From Vibrio cidicii (GTDB taxonomy: Bacteria; Pseudomonadota; Gammaproteobacteria; Enterobacterales; Vibrionaceae): a stretch of DNA of 64,000 bases. Below are positions 17,493 to 26,158 of the stretch, in pieces. The stretch covers positions 1,178,001-1,242,000 of the forward strand of contig NZ_CP046804.1 in the NCBI RefSeq assembly GCF_009763805.1. The letters run 5' to 3'. Both the position numbers and the translations under genes were made by a program. The stretch's first letter is position 1. Every line of letters begins with the position of its first letter. A model generated the notes under the pieces. It was not told the origin of the DNA and ran no database searches. It was given only the letters and a program-made list of their open reading frames with translations.

Positions 17493-17848
17493 TGCGCGTG
17501 CTTCAGACCAAACAGCAAATTCATTACCACTTGGCTCCACAAAATGAAAACGGCAACCTCCAGGAAATTCAAAAATTGGACGGATGATTTCACCGCCATT
17601 TTTCACAACTTTATCCAATGTTGCTTCAATGTCTGAACTATAGAAAACTAAAAGTGCGCCACCACTTTCCGTCCGACTAGAACGTTCAGACTTGAAAAAA
17701 CCACCATCTAAACCTTCATTTGAAAAAGCTGCGTATTCAGACCCATAGTCAACAAATTCCCAGCCAAAAACCTTTGAAAAAACGCTTTCGTTGACTCTAA
17801 GTCTTTCGCTGCAAACTCTACATAATTGAGCTTTTCATGCTGGTTCAT
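17490..17848 (-). pseudogene. VOC (glyoxalase/bleomycin-resistance) family protein, frameshifted
   Basis: Reads MNQHEKLNYVEFAAKDLESTKAFF, then shifts frame within a run of six T near 17775-17780. After restoring one T it continues KVFGWEFVDYGSEYAAF ... GCRFHFVEPSGNEFAVWSEARA to the TAA in attC, about 119 residues. The pattern (phi-beta-alpha-beta VOC module, FxVxDxxxxxxFY-type start, EPSGNE ending) is typical of single-domain VOC proteins. One missing T is the only lesion, so an assembly error is possible. Confidence 0.82.
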
Positions 17849-17880
17849 TGTTAACTCCTGTCATTTTTCCAATTAGCGCA

Positions 17881-18001
17881 TAACGCCGCGTTAAGGGGTG
17901 CCGGCACGCACTACAAAAGCTACCGCACAGCGACTTAATCACTGAACCCAACATAAACCGAAAATGCCACGCGTGCCAAATCCCACTTTAACGCTTTGTT
18001 A
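17881..18001 (-). repeat. attC, gcgttaaggggcgcaggcacgc-like type
   Basis: Variant with gtgccggcacgc. Own attC of the membrane-protein cassette 17999-18464. Confidence 0.92.
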
Positions 18002-18464
18002 TGAGTGTGTTACCTCGCCAACATGCTTAACTACTTGATAGTAAAGTAAGCCTAGCCAAGCTATAAAAGGTAAAGTGTCCTCGGCTGAACTTACCAGCGC
18101 ATCATTTTCAGTAGCAACCGACATATAGTAAGCTGACAAAAAAAGAAGCATCGGTATTAATAGAGCACAGAAACCTAACTGTAACGACAAAGCTAATACT
18201 AAAAAATCGTCCCAGGAAGTCAGTACCATTGTCAGCCCCATTTGATCTATAAGCCAAGAATGTGCCCAATACTGGGATCAAAAAATAAGATAGAGAATTG
18301 ATGGTATCCCATATATTTCTCGACCCAACAGGGGTTCTTAGAGCAATTTCAAAACACAACGATGTAAAGATAAACGTTAGGAACATATATATAAATCTAT
18401 CTTTTTCAGTCAACCTTCCAACTTTAATATCTTTTTTTAAACCTTCGATGTTCCAGATATACAT
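17999..18464 (-). pseudogene. Four-helix membrane protein, frameshifted
   Basis: Starts MYIWNIEGLKKDIKVGRLTE (after GGAGG), then three to four hydrophobic helices; the pattern NGADNGTDFLGRFFSISFVVTVRF resembles a family of small membrane proteins common in Vibrio cassettes. The frame shifts near 18150-18200, and the C-terminal part (LIPMLLFLSAYYMSVATEND .. YYQVVKHVGEVTHS) is in another frame. Joined length about 150 residues. Function unknown. Confidence 0.72.
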
Positions 18465-18481
18465 TTTTCCTCCTAAACTCA

Positions 18482-18601
18482 TAACGCCCGGTTAAGGGGC
18501 AGCCAACGCTTTACGAACTTCCCGCATAACACCGTAACCACAAAAAACCAACGCATGATAAAAATGCCACGCGTTGGCTGTCCCTCTTGAACCGTTTGTT
18601 A
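18482..18601 (-). repeat. attC, cggttaaggggcagccaacgc type
   Basis: Own attC of the family B cassette 18602-18951. Confidence 0.93.
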
Positions 18602-18951
18602 TGTTTAAGCTTCAATGACTTACGTTTTACCAAAACCAAGATTAACTCGGTTTTGACTGACAAACAAAAGCAAAGACTTGAAAAACTGAAACGACTCATA
18701 GATTTGAAAATCAGACTTTGAATTTCGGCAATTCAAGCCCAAAAACCTGTGATCAAAATATTGATTGAGCCAGTCGAACCAACCTCGCGCTTACTCAAAA
18801 ATCGATTGAGGCAATTCTCTGAATTTCCAGCGCCAAAGAATAGATGTCCAGAAAGCAGCGCCAAACGAAGCCAACTTGCCGACAAAAACAAAACTCACAA
18901 GCCAAGGGAACAAAGAGAAGATACAACCAACTGATTTTGCGTGATTAAACA
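18602..18951. other. Non-coding cassette, family B
   Basis: Opens TGTTTAAGCTTCAATGACTT; has the core aacctcgcgcttac..attgaggcaa. No gene. Confidence 0.85.
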
Positions 18952-19072
18952 TAACGCCGCGTTAAGGGGCGCAGGCACGCACTACAAAGGTGACCGCATC
19001 ACGCCCTAACCACTAAACAAACCGCAAACCGAAAATGCCACGCGTGCCAAGTCCCTCTTGAACGCTTTGTTA
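18952..19072 (-). repeat. attC, gcgttaaggggcgcaggcacgc type
   Basis: Own attC of the SDR cassette. Confidence 0.94.
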
Positions 19073-19076
19073 TGCA

Positions 19077-19829
19077 TTACAAACCACCGGCTAAATCCAG
19101 AAAGTTACCTGTAGAAAATGATGATTTTTCAGACGCTAACCAATAAATGGCCTCAGCGACTTCAGCAGGCAAACCACCCCGTTGCATTGGAATTTTATTT
19201 TTGAGTCGTTCTATACGGTCAGGCTCTCCACCGTCAGCGTGCATATCGGTATAAATCAATCCAGGGCGAACACAGTTAACTCTGATACCTTCCGCAGCAA
19301 CTTCCAACGACAGACCTTTTGTTAACGTGTCAATTGCACCTTTTGACGCTGCATAATCGATGTATTCATTCGGTGAACCTGTTCGAGAGGCTCCCGAAGA
19401 AACATTAACTATGACACCTCCGAGACCATCATGACGAGTTGACATTCGTTTCACTGCTTCACGACAACACAAGAAATAACCTGTCACATTGTTTATGAGA
19501 ATTGAGTTAATCCTCTCTGCGCTCATTTCGTCTAAGCGCATCTGCTTCTTTAAGATACCAGCATTATTGACAAGAACAGAAACAACACCAAGCTCTTGGT
19601 CAACTGTTTCAAACAGTTTAACAACATCACCTTCTTTGGATACGTCCGCTTGAACCGCAATACAATGACCACCTAACGCTTTGATTTCTTCCACGAGAGT
19701 ATTAGCAGCCTCAGCATTAGATTTGTAATTTATGCATACGGAAAAACCGTTTTGAGCAAAAAGCTTTGCTGTCGCTGCACCAATCCCTCGACTACCGCCA
19801 GTAATAACAACTACTTTTTGAACGCTCAT
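19077..19829 (-). CDS. Short-chain dehydrogenase/reductase (FabG-like)
   Basis: 250 residues, full length for a classical SDR. Cofactor loop VITGGSRGIGAA (residues 8-19), NNAG at about residue 88, catalytic Ser in VNVSSGAS (~residue 144) and YxxxK in IDYAASKGAIDTL (~residue 158). N at about 116 (LINNVTG) completes the tetrad. The Asn-Tyr-Lys after the second strand (CINYKSNAEAA) favours NADPH. The substrate cannot be named; closest in style are FabG-like and glucose-1-dehydrogenase-like enzymes. A well-preserved catalytic gene in a region rich in broken ones. Confidence 0.93.
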   Translation of the reverse strand: MSVQKVVVITGGSRGIGAATAKLFAQNGFSVCINYKSNAEAANTLVEEIKALGGHCIAVQADVSKEGDVVKLFETVDQELGVVSVLVNNAGILKKQMRLDEMSAERINSILINNVTGYFLCCREAVKRMSTRHDGLGGVIVNVSSGASRTGSPNEYIDYAASKGAIDTLTKGLSLEVAAEGIRVNCVRPGLIYTDMHADGGEPDRIERLKNKIPMQRGGLPAEVAEAIYWLASEKSSFSTGNFLDLAGGL

Positions 19830-19865
19830 TATTCATCCTTTTAACGCTGAATTTGATGTAATGCA

Positions 19866-19984
19866 TAACGCCCTGTTAAGTAGTGAGGCATGCAACACAA
19901 AGGCTTCTGCACTACTCCGTAAACACCAAAATCGCTGCAAACCAAAAATGCCACGCATGCCGAATCTGCTTGAACAGTTTGTTA
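19866..19984 (-). repeat. attC, ctgttaagtagtgaggcatgca type
   Basis: Own attC of the family A cassette 19985-20331. Confidence 0.93.
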
Positions 19985-20331
19985 GCTTAAATTTCAGCAC
20001 CTTAGATTTACTAAGCCCGAGATTAACCTGATTTGGAAAACCGACAAACTATCTGAGTTTTAAAATCCGAATTGACTCAAACTTTGTGAACGTTCATTTG
20101 CTTTGAAACCAGTAAATTTTGAGAATTCATTTTCGGAGAACTCGCAGCGAACACAAAACTTCCAAAGCGACGTTGCGCCAAACTTACTGACCTCGCGCAT
20201 TCCCAAAAACCAATTGAGGCAACTGCTCAAAACTCGCATTGATAAACAATGCTGATTTGCCGAAAAACCTGAACGAATGGCCAAAGGAAGAAAGAAAAGA
20301 CCACAACCAATTGATTTTTATTGTTTTAAGC
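19985..20331. other. Non-coding cassette, family A
   Basis: Family A copy. A short minus-strand open frame (20060-20284) is not conserved between copies. Confidence 0.85.
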
Positions 20332-20452
20332 TAACGCCGCGTTAAGGGGCGCAGGCACGCAATACAAAAGTGACCGCATGACGCCTTAACCACTAAACCC
20401 AACGCAAATTGAAAATGCCACGCGTGCCAAGTCCCTCTTTAACGCTTTGTTA
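20332..20452 (-). repeat. attC, gcgttaaggggcgcaggcacgc type
   Basis: Own attC of the ASCH-like cassette 20450-20837. Confidence 0.93.
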
Positions 20453-20837
20453 TGTTCGTAGTTCAAGTTTGACTTGTGTAGCCTCTGAATCTGTTAAATC
20501 GTAGAACTTTCGTTTTGCTATGGCCTTCACTGGGTTGTCTAGCTTTCTGATATTACGTAATTTCAATGCCAACCAGCCATTCTCAAACTCTGATTCATCA
20601 CAGCCTGAATGCTCGCAATCCTCTTTTACCCACGGCTCACACGCGACAATATCAACAACAGCGACAACCCGCCCTGTCAAATCTTCATCACCTTCTGTCG
20701 TTAGCCGTCTGCGATTTTGGACCAGAGCAACATTGAGCATTGGTAGCACTTCTGGACGCCAAGTTCTGATTTCCAGCAACTTGGTTTGGTTTCGCAATCA
20801 TTGTCCCCCAAGGCTCAACTACAGATAGAGCTTTCAC
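20450..20837 (-). pseudogene. ASCH-domain protein, frameshifted copy
   Basis: Paralogue of the intact gene at 43013-43399. GTG start at 20837 (VKALSVVEPWGTMIA), then one extra T (ttggtttggtttcgc against ttggttttgttcgc) near 20785 shifts the frame; the remaining KLLEIRTW ... AIAKRKFYDLTDSEATQVKLELRT is preserved. ASCH domains have a beta-barrel related to PUA and are thought to bind RNA or nucleotides. It sits in a different attC type from its paralogue. Confidence 0.82.
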
Positions 20838-20855
20838 ATTTTTCTCCAAAGAACA

Positions 20856-20977
20856 TAACGCCCGCCTAAGGGGCTGACAACGCATAACGCTAAACTTAAA
20901 CATAACAACCGTAACCACCGCGGCTCATTGGGACTGGAAACGCCACGCGTTGACAGTCCCTCTTGAGGCGTTTGTTA
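20856..20977 (-). repeat. attC, VCR type
   Basis: Own attC of the family C cassette 20978-21384. Confidence 0.95.
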
Positions 20978-21384
20978 GTTTCGTAGCCTATTGTTTACCA
21001 ATGATTTTTAACATATTTGCTTGAAAGTCATTTTACGCAAAGGCATCGAGCAAACACACGTCCAACGCCAAAAGCTGTGAAGTTGGCTGCCAAAATTTAA
21101 AACGTTCAAGGTTGAGTTGACCACTGTTAAGAGTCCGCGACAAAGAAAACCAGATCACAGCGATGATGCAGTCTTTTGTGAAACCAAACTTGCCGTGTTG
21201 AACATCAGACAACATTGAAGCATCGAGGCTTGTTGGTTTTCAGCGATTTTGAAATTGCTGAATTTTCAACGCTTTCTACCAAAACAGCATCAGCCTGAAA
21301 CTCAAAAACGAAGTTGTGCAACATGAAAGCTGATTTTTCAGAACGTTGAACCTTAGCTTTTGATGACTTTGTCTATATAGAAAC
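20978..21384. other. Non-coding cassette, family C
   Basis: About 407 bp opening GTTTCGTAGCCTATTGTTTA; contains caacgccaaaagctgtgaag and gtccgcgacaaagaaa, conserved in all family C copies. No credible gene. Confidence 0.85.
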
Positions 21385-21505
21385 TAACGCCGCGTTAAGG
21401 GGCGCAGGCACGCAATACAAAAGCTACCGCATAGTGCCGTAACCACTAAACCCAACGCAAACTGAAAATGCCACGCGTGCCAAGTCCCTCTTTAACGCTT
21501 TGTTA
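21385..21505 (-). repeat. attC, gcgttaaggggcgcaggcacgc type
   Basis: Own attC of the family B cassette 21506-21855. Confidence 0.94.
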
Positions 21506-21855
21506 TGCTTAAGCTTCAATGGCTTACGTTTTACCCAAACCAAGATTAACTCAGCTTTGATTCACAAACAAAAACCAAAACATAGAAAACAGAAATGACT
21601 CATAATTTTGAAAATCAGACTTTGAACTTTGGCTGTCAAAACTCAAAAACCTAAGATCAAATTGCTGATTGAGCCAACCGCCCTAACCTCGCGTTTGCCC
21701 GAAAATTGACTGAGGCAATTCTCCGAGTTTCCAGCGCCAAAGAATAGGTGTCCGGAAAACAGCGCCCAATAAAGCCAACTTGCCGACAAACTCGAAACCA
21801 ACCAGCCGAGGGAACAAAGAAAAACCATAAACCACTGTTTTAAAATGATTAAGCA
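21506..21855. other. Non-coding cassette, family B
   Basis: Family B copy; overlapping short open frames on the minus strand are not conserved. Confidence 0.85.
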
Positions 21856-21977
21856 TAACGCCCAATTAAGGGGTGAACAACGCCTCCACTTAACCTAACG
21901 CATTGTGCCATAAACACTAAATTTGAAGTAGAACCTAAAATGCCAAGCGTTGAGAATCCCTCTTAAATTGCTTGTTA
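21856..21977 (-). repeat. attC, caattaaggggtgarcaacgc type
   Basis: Own attC of the GNAT cassette 21975-22412. Confidence 0.92.
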
Positions 21978-22412
21978 GGCTTGTAGCTCCAACAACTGCT
22001 CAACCCCAGAACTTTTCACTATTTCAAAGCCCAATTTCAAATACAGTTGCTTGGCTGGATTCGTTTCAATCACGCTTAACCCAACCTTAGATTTCGTTGC
22101 TCCCGCTTTAGCAATTAGGTCGAGAATTAGCTTACTGCCTATTTTCAAACCTTGAAACTCAGGAGAAATCTGAATTTGAACCAAATACCAATAGTTAAGT
22201 TCTTCGGTGTATGCAGCTTTGAACAACCCAATAGGCTTACCATTCAATTCTACGATTTGTGCATGAGAAAACTCAAAGCGTATTCGCTTTTCATACTCTT
22301 CAGTACTCGTTGGCATACCTACTTCTTCTAGATACCGCCTCATCGTTTTATCACGTAATGAAAGCAAGAAAGGAATATCTGTCTCACTTGCCCTTCTAAG
22401 GGAAATGTCCAT
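21975..22412 (-). CDS. GNAT acetyltransferase
   Basis: 145 residues: MDISLRRASETDIPFLLSLRD (N-terminal GNAT strand and helix), VQIQISPEFQGLKIGSKLI as acetyl-CoA loop (QGLKIG, ~residues 86-91), and SVIETNPAKQLYLKLGFEIVKSS (~residues 111-133) as the conserved C-terminal alpha-beta unit. Substrate unknown. Single-gene cassette. Confidence 0.9.
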   Translation of the reverse strand: MDISLRRASETDIPFLLSLRDKTMRRYLEEVGMPTSTEEYEKRIRFEFSHAQIVELNGKPIGLFKAAYTEELNYWYLVQIQISPEFQGLKIGSKLILDLIAKAGATKSKVGLSVIETNPAKQLYLKLGFEIVKSSGVEQLLELQA

Positions 22413-22428
22413 GTTTCCTCCAAAAGCC

Positions 22429-22548
22429 TAACGCCCGCTTAAGGGGCAGCCAACGCTACAACCAACTTTCGGCACAACTTCGTAATCACAAAAACCAACG
22501 CATGGTAAAAATGCCGCGCGTTGGCTGTCCCTCTTGAAGCGTTTGTTA
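22429..22548 (-). repeat. attC, cgcttaaggggcagccaacgc type
   Basis: Own attC of the relBE cassette. Confidence 0.94.
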
Positions 22549-22553
22549 TGCCG

Positions 22554-22841
22554 CTAGCTGAAGCGTGAAGCCAGCTTCTTATAAACAGCGTCTTTATCTC
22601 GTTTACCAACAGCGAGTACATAAACGACAACTTCATTATCGATGACTTCATAAGCCAAACGATAACCAGATGTACGAAGTTTGATTTTGTAAACAGAATC
22701 ATAACCTCGTAATTTTGATGATGGGACGTGGGGGTTTTCTAGCCTTTCTTTGAGTTTCTTTTTAAATTGACTCTGAATCGTTGGCGCTAGCTTACTCCAC
22801 TCCTTTTGGGCTGCTGGCAAAAACTTTAACTTATAAGTCAT
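22554..22841 (-). CDS. relE: RelE-family mRNA interferase toxin
   Basis: 95 residues: MTYKLKFLPAAQKEWSKLAPTIQSQFKKKLKERLENPHVPSSKLRG, then VYKIKLRTSGYRLAYEVIDNEVVVYVLAVGKRDKD. This matches the RelE toxins of Vibrio superintegrons, including the basic Lys/Arg residues and the C-terminal Tyr (VYKKL) used for ribosome-dependent mRNA cleavage. Start at 22841; the gene overlaps the antitoxin 3' end by about 11 bases. Confidence 0.93.
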   Translation of the reverse strand: MTYKLKFLPAAQKEWSKLAPTIQSQFKKKLKERLENPHVPSSKLRGYDSVYKIKLRTSGYRLAYEVIDNEVVVYVLAVGKRDKDAVYKKLASRFS

Positions 22842-23082
22842 CAATATTGATTTCCACAGCTTGCGACAAATCACCACGACGACTATCTACTATTTGGGAA
22901 AGCTCATAATCATCAAGCATATCCATCAGATACTCGTAAGTTTCAGCCGGTACAAGGTAAGCTGCGGGTTTGTTGTGGTTAAGGATCGCAATAGCTGAAC
23001 CATCAGCCTCGTTCAAAAGAGCAGTTGGATTTTTCTTTAACTCTGAAATACTGGCAGAGCAATTCGCTAGTACCTGTCTCAT
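22831..23082 (-). CDS. relB: RelB-type antitoxin (Phd/YefM fold)
   Basis: 83 residues. MRQVLANCSASISELKKNPTALLNEADGSAIAILNHNKPAAYLVPAETYEYLMD is the Phd/YefM-type DNA-binding and dimerisation region, and the C-terminal AVEINIDDL ending is typical of the Vibrio RelB proteins. It is upstream of and overlaps relE. A palindrome at 23102-23121 is the likely operator. Confidence 0.93.
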   Translation of the reverse strand: MRQVLANCSASISELKKNPTALLNEADGSAIAILNHNKPAAYLVPAETYEYLMDMLDDYELSQIVDSRRGDLSQAVEINIDDL

Positions 23083-23101
23083 AACTTCACCATATAAGCA
23101 T

Positions 23102-23121
23102 TAAAATCAGACCTGATTTTA
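23102..23121 (-). promoter_or_regulatory. Palindromic operator upstream of relBE
   Basis: TAAAATCAG-AC-CTGATTTTA, a perfect 9-bp inverted repeat with 2-bp centre, 20 bp upstream of relB. Likely autoregulatory site. Confidence 0.75.
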
Positions 23122-23163
23122 GACCTTAATTTAAGTAATTGCTAGAGGTTTACAAAAGAGGCA

Positions 23164-23283
23164 TAACGCCGCGTTAAGGGGTGAGTGCCGCCTAAACCAG
23201 CTTTACGCAGACCACTTTCACCACAAAACTCACTGCATACCAAAAATGCCACGCGGCACGAATCCCGCTTGAACGCTTTGTTA
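23164..23283 (-). repeat. attC, gcgttaaggggtgagtgccgc type
   Basis: Own attC of the Imm26-like cassette. Confidence 0.93.
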
Positions 23284-23286
23284 TGT

Positions 23287-23703
23287 TTAATTTTTAACCA
23301 TCAGTCTTGTTTTTATCGCTTCAATGAGTTCCTCTGGTTTTCTCATCACTTGCCTTTCCATGCCTAGGGTTTCTGACTTTGAGCAGCTTTCCATGACTCC
23401 TTTATGATAAATACGATACTTATTAGAATCCAAAATATCCTGTATATATACCGGAGGAGCCCAAGCTTCTTCAGCACTGAGAAAACTAATATGACCTACA
23501 ATTTTCCATTGCTGACTTTTTATAGAGCTATCAAAGAAACCTGAAAACATAAGTATCTTATTTTTACACGCCACTTCATGTGAGTTATCTGTAATAGACA
23601 AAAAGTCATATATTGCAATCGTAGCGTCATTGTAAACGCGGCCAAATACAAATTGATGCTCTTGAATTGGAATTGCGATAATGTCGCCAACATTAACTTT
23701 CAT
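23287..23703 (-). CDS. Imm26-like orphan immunity protein
   Basis: 138 residues resembling immunity protein 26: VNVGDIIAIPIQEHQFVFGRVYNDATIAIYDF at the N-terminus (GDxxxIPL..xxxxFGRV pattern), then WKIVGHISFLSAEEAWAPP. Imm26 proteins normally protect against polymorphic or contact-dependent toxins encoded next to them; no toxin gene is nearby, so this would be a stand-alone immunity cassette. Start at 23703 (ATGAAAGTTAACG); a slightly longer frame begins in the attC margin. Confidence 0.72.
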   Translation of the reverse strand: MKVNVGDIIAIPIQEHQFVFGRVYNDATIAIYDFLSITDNSHEVACKNKILMFSGFFDSSIKSQQWKIVGHISFLSAEEAWAPPVYIQDILDSNKYRIYHKGVMESCSKSETLGMERQVMRKPEELIEAIKTRLMVKN

Positions 23704-23720
23704 GCATTGCCTCTTAAACA

Positions 23721-23839
23721 TAACGCCCTGTTAAGTAGTGAGGCATGCACTACGAAAGCTTCCGCAACACTACGTAATCACTAAAACCAACGCAAATCAA
23801 AAATGCCACGCATGCCGAATCTGCTTGAACAGTTTGTTA
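23721..23839 (-). repeat. attC, ctgttaagtagtgaggcatgca type
   Basis: Own attC of the family A cassette 23840-24187. Confidence 0.93.
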
Positions 23840-24187
23840 GCTTAAATTTCAGCATCTTAGATTAACCAAATCCGAGATTAACCTGATTTGGGAAGCCGGC
23901 AAACTGCCTAAGTTTTAAAACCCGAATTGACTCAAACTTTGTGGCCGTTCATTTGCTTTAAAAACCAGTAAATTCTGAAAACTCGTTTTCGCAAAACTCA
24001 AAGAGAAAGCAAAACTTCCAAAGCGACTTTGCGCCAAACTGACTGACCTCGTGCAATCTCAAAGCTCAATTGAGGCAACAGCTCGAAACTCACGTTGACA
24101 AACAATGCTGATTTGCCGAAAAACCTGAACAAATTGCCAAAGGAAGAAAGAAAAGACCACAAACAACTGATTTTTATTGTTTTAAGC
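23840..24187. other. Non-coding cassette, family A
   Basis: First half like 12156, middle like 7394 (ttctgaaaactcgttttcgc): a mosaic of family A copies. No gene. Confidence 0.85.
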
Positions 24188-24309
24188 TAACGCCGCATTA
24201 AGTGGTGAGCAACGCACAACCACTGAACCTAACCTTGCCACCGTAAACACTACACTCAACCAGAACTAAAATTGCCGAGCGTTGGGAATCCGTCTTAAAT
24301 GCCTTGTTA
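24188..24309 (-). repeat. attC, gcattaagtggtgagcaacgc type
   Basis: Own attC of the 141-aa membrane-anchored protein cassette. Confidence 0.9.
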
Positions 24310-24732
24310 TGTTTGTTGCTGAATCTGTTGTAATTCCGTTTTAACTAGCTCTACAAATTGAGCTCGCAAAGGTGGTAAGTCGTTACGGTCTTTCGGGATT
24401 TGGCTATTAATATCTAGAATATGCCCTACAATTTCTTTCGCCTTTTCATGTACATCTGAGTTACTAACTAGTTCGATTTCGACAAGCAAACTTGATATTT
24501 TTGCAAGAAAAATAGGGTCAGAGTTTTTCTTCACAATCGAATCTAAAGCCAAACGATTTGTTTCCGCTAAAAAATCACCATATAACTTTTTCCGACTTTC
24601 GAGTTCAAGCTTAATGTTAGATTGCTTAAACTCTAACAGTTTGATTCTCATAGCCGTAAAATAACTTACCCCGCCACCTACAATGACCCCAAGAACTGTA
24701 AAAAATGGGGCAATATACTCATTGTTCATCAA
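24307..24732 (-). CDS. Membrane-anchored helical protein
   Basis: 141 residues: one N-terminal TM helix (YIAPFFTVLGVIVGGGVSYF, ~5-24) followed by a long charged helical domain (RIKLLEFKQSNIKLELESRKKLYGDFL...). This design is frequent in accessory islands, but function is not established. Similar architecture to the truncated protein at 11670-12005. Stop supplied near the attC end. Confidence 0.72.
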   Translation of the reverse strand: MMNNEYIAPFFTVLGVIVGGGVSYFTAMRIKLLEFKQSNIKLELESRKKLYGDFLAETNRLALDSIVKKNSDPIFLAKISSLLVEIELVSNSDVHEKAKEIVGHILDINSQIPKDRNDLPPLRAQFVELVKTELQQIQQQT

Positions 24733-24747
24733 AGTACTCCAAAAACA

Positions 24748-24868
24748 TAACGCCCGCTTAAGGGGCAGACAACGCTACTACTTAACTTTCTGCATAACAC
24801 CGTAACCACAAAAACCAACGCATAGTAAAAATGCCACGCGTTGGCTGTCCCTCTTGAAGCGTTTGTTA
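24748..24868 (-). repeat. attC, cgcttaaggggcagmcaacgc type
   Basis: Own attC of the family B cassette 24869-25218. Confidence 0.93.
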
Positions 24869-25218
24869 TGCTTAAGTTTCAATGACTTACGTTTTACCTG
24901 AACCAAGATTAACTCAGCTTTGATTCACAAACAAAAGCCAAAACCCAAAAAACTGAAACGACTCATAGATTTGAAAAACAGACTTCGAGTTTCGGCAATT
25001 CAAGCACAAAAACCTGTGATCAAAATACTGATTGAGCCAACCGCCCTAACCTCGCGCTTACCCGAAAATTGATTGAGGCAAAACTCAGAGTTTTCAGCGC
25101 CAAAGAATAAGTGTCCCGAAAACAGCGCCCACTGAAGCCAACTTGCCGACAAACACAAAACCAACACGCCGAGGGAGCAAAGAAAAGATGCAACCAACTG
25201 ATTTTTGGTGATTAAGCA
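24869..25218. other. Non-coding cassette, family B
   Basis: Typical family B copy. No gene. Confidence 0.85.
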
Positions 25219-25340
25219 TAACGCCCGCCTAAGGGGCTGGCAACGCATAACACTAAACTCAAACACCATAACCGTAACCACTGCGGCTCAATGGGACTGG
25301 AAACGCCACGCGTTGACAGTCCCTCTTGAGGCGTTTGTTA
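25219..25340 (-). repeat. attC, VCR type
   Basis: Own attC of the family C cassette 25341-25754. Confidence 0.95.
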
Positions 25341-25754
25341 GCTTCGTAGCCCATTGTTTACCAATGACTTTTTAAACACATTTGCTTGAAATGCATTTTA
25401 CGCAAAAGCATCACACAAACACACTTCCAACGCCAAAAGCTGTGAAGTTGGCTACCAAAACTCAAAACGATCAAGGTTAAGTTGGCCACGGTTAAGAGTC
25501 CGCGACAAAGAAAGCAAGATCACAGCGATGATGCAGCCTTTTATGAAACCAAACTTTGAGTGTTGAACATCCAACAGCGTTGAAGCATCGAGGTTTGCTA
25601 GTTCTCAGCGACTTTGAAACCACTGAATTTTCAACACGTTCGACCAAATCAGTATCAAGAAAACTCAAAAAGCAAATTGTGAAATTTGAACGCTAAAAGC
25701 GGATTTTTCAGAACGATTGATCTTGGATTTTGATGATTCCTGCCTTTAAGAAGC
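25341..25754. other. Non-coding cassette, family C
   Basis: Family C copy directly left of the 8.8-kb element. Confidence 0.85.
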
Positions 25755-25772
25755 TAACGCCGCGTTAAGGGG
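25755..25772 (-). repeat. attC half-site (low end) at left end of the inserted element
   Basis: taacgccgcgttaagggg only; the remainder of this attC is at 34590-34702. The 11-bp GCGTTAAGGGG at 25762-25772 is the left attachment repeat. Confidence 0.9.
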
Positions 25773-26158
25773 ATGACCTAGAAGCATAAAACCACACATT
25801 ATCAATAAGTTAAATTAGTTTTCCAATTAAAAATCATTTTATATGTAGCATATATATAGCAACTCAACTTCTATCATAATCTAACTCCGTTGATAACTTA
25901 GATACACTAAGCCTCCTTATATCATGTCCCATCGTTTCTATTGTTGAGTTGGACGATGGATTAAATCCTAGCCTTTTCGGAATCTTACCTATTTACGAAG
26001 TTAATAGGACTCAATTGGACGCTTAGGCTAAAGCCGAAATCCGAAACCTAATTAATCAAGCTTACAATTAATTCTGAAAAATAGTAAATGTTATTCTAAC
26101 AATCTGAAAATTAATGCGCACTGATAGTATTTTTACTACTTTTCACATAGGAATAAAG
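25773..26158. other. AT-rich gap at left end of element
   Basis: 386 bp between the attachment repeat and the KAP gene stop. No gene, RNA or clear repeat recognised. Confidence 0.6.

Noticed and set aside
20688..20918. Protein beginning inside attC (MRCQPLRRAL-type N-termini) seen before several genes
   Set aside because: These residues are translated attC; better starts with ribosome binding sites lie downstream.
21643..21865. Overlapping ~60-aa hydrophobic frames in family B cassettes
   Set aside because: Not conserved in start or frame among family B copies; hydrophobicity follows from T-rich sequence.
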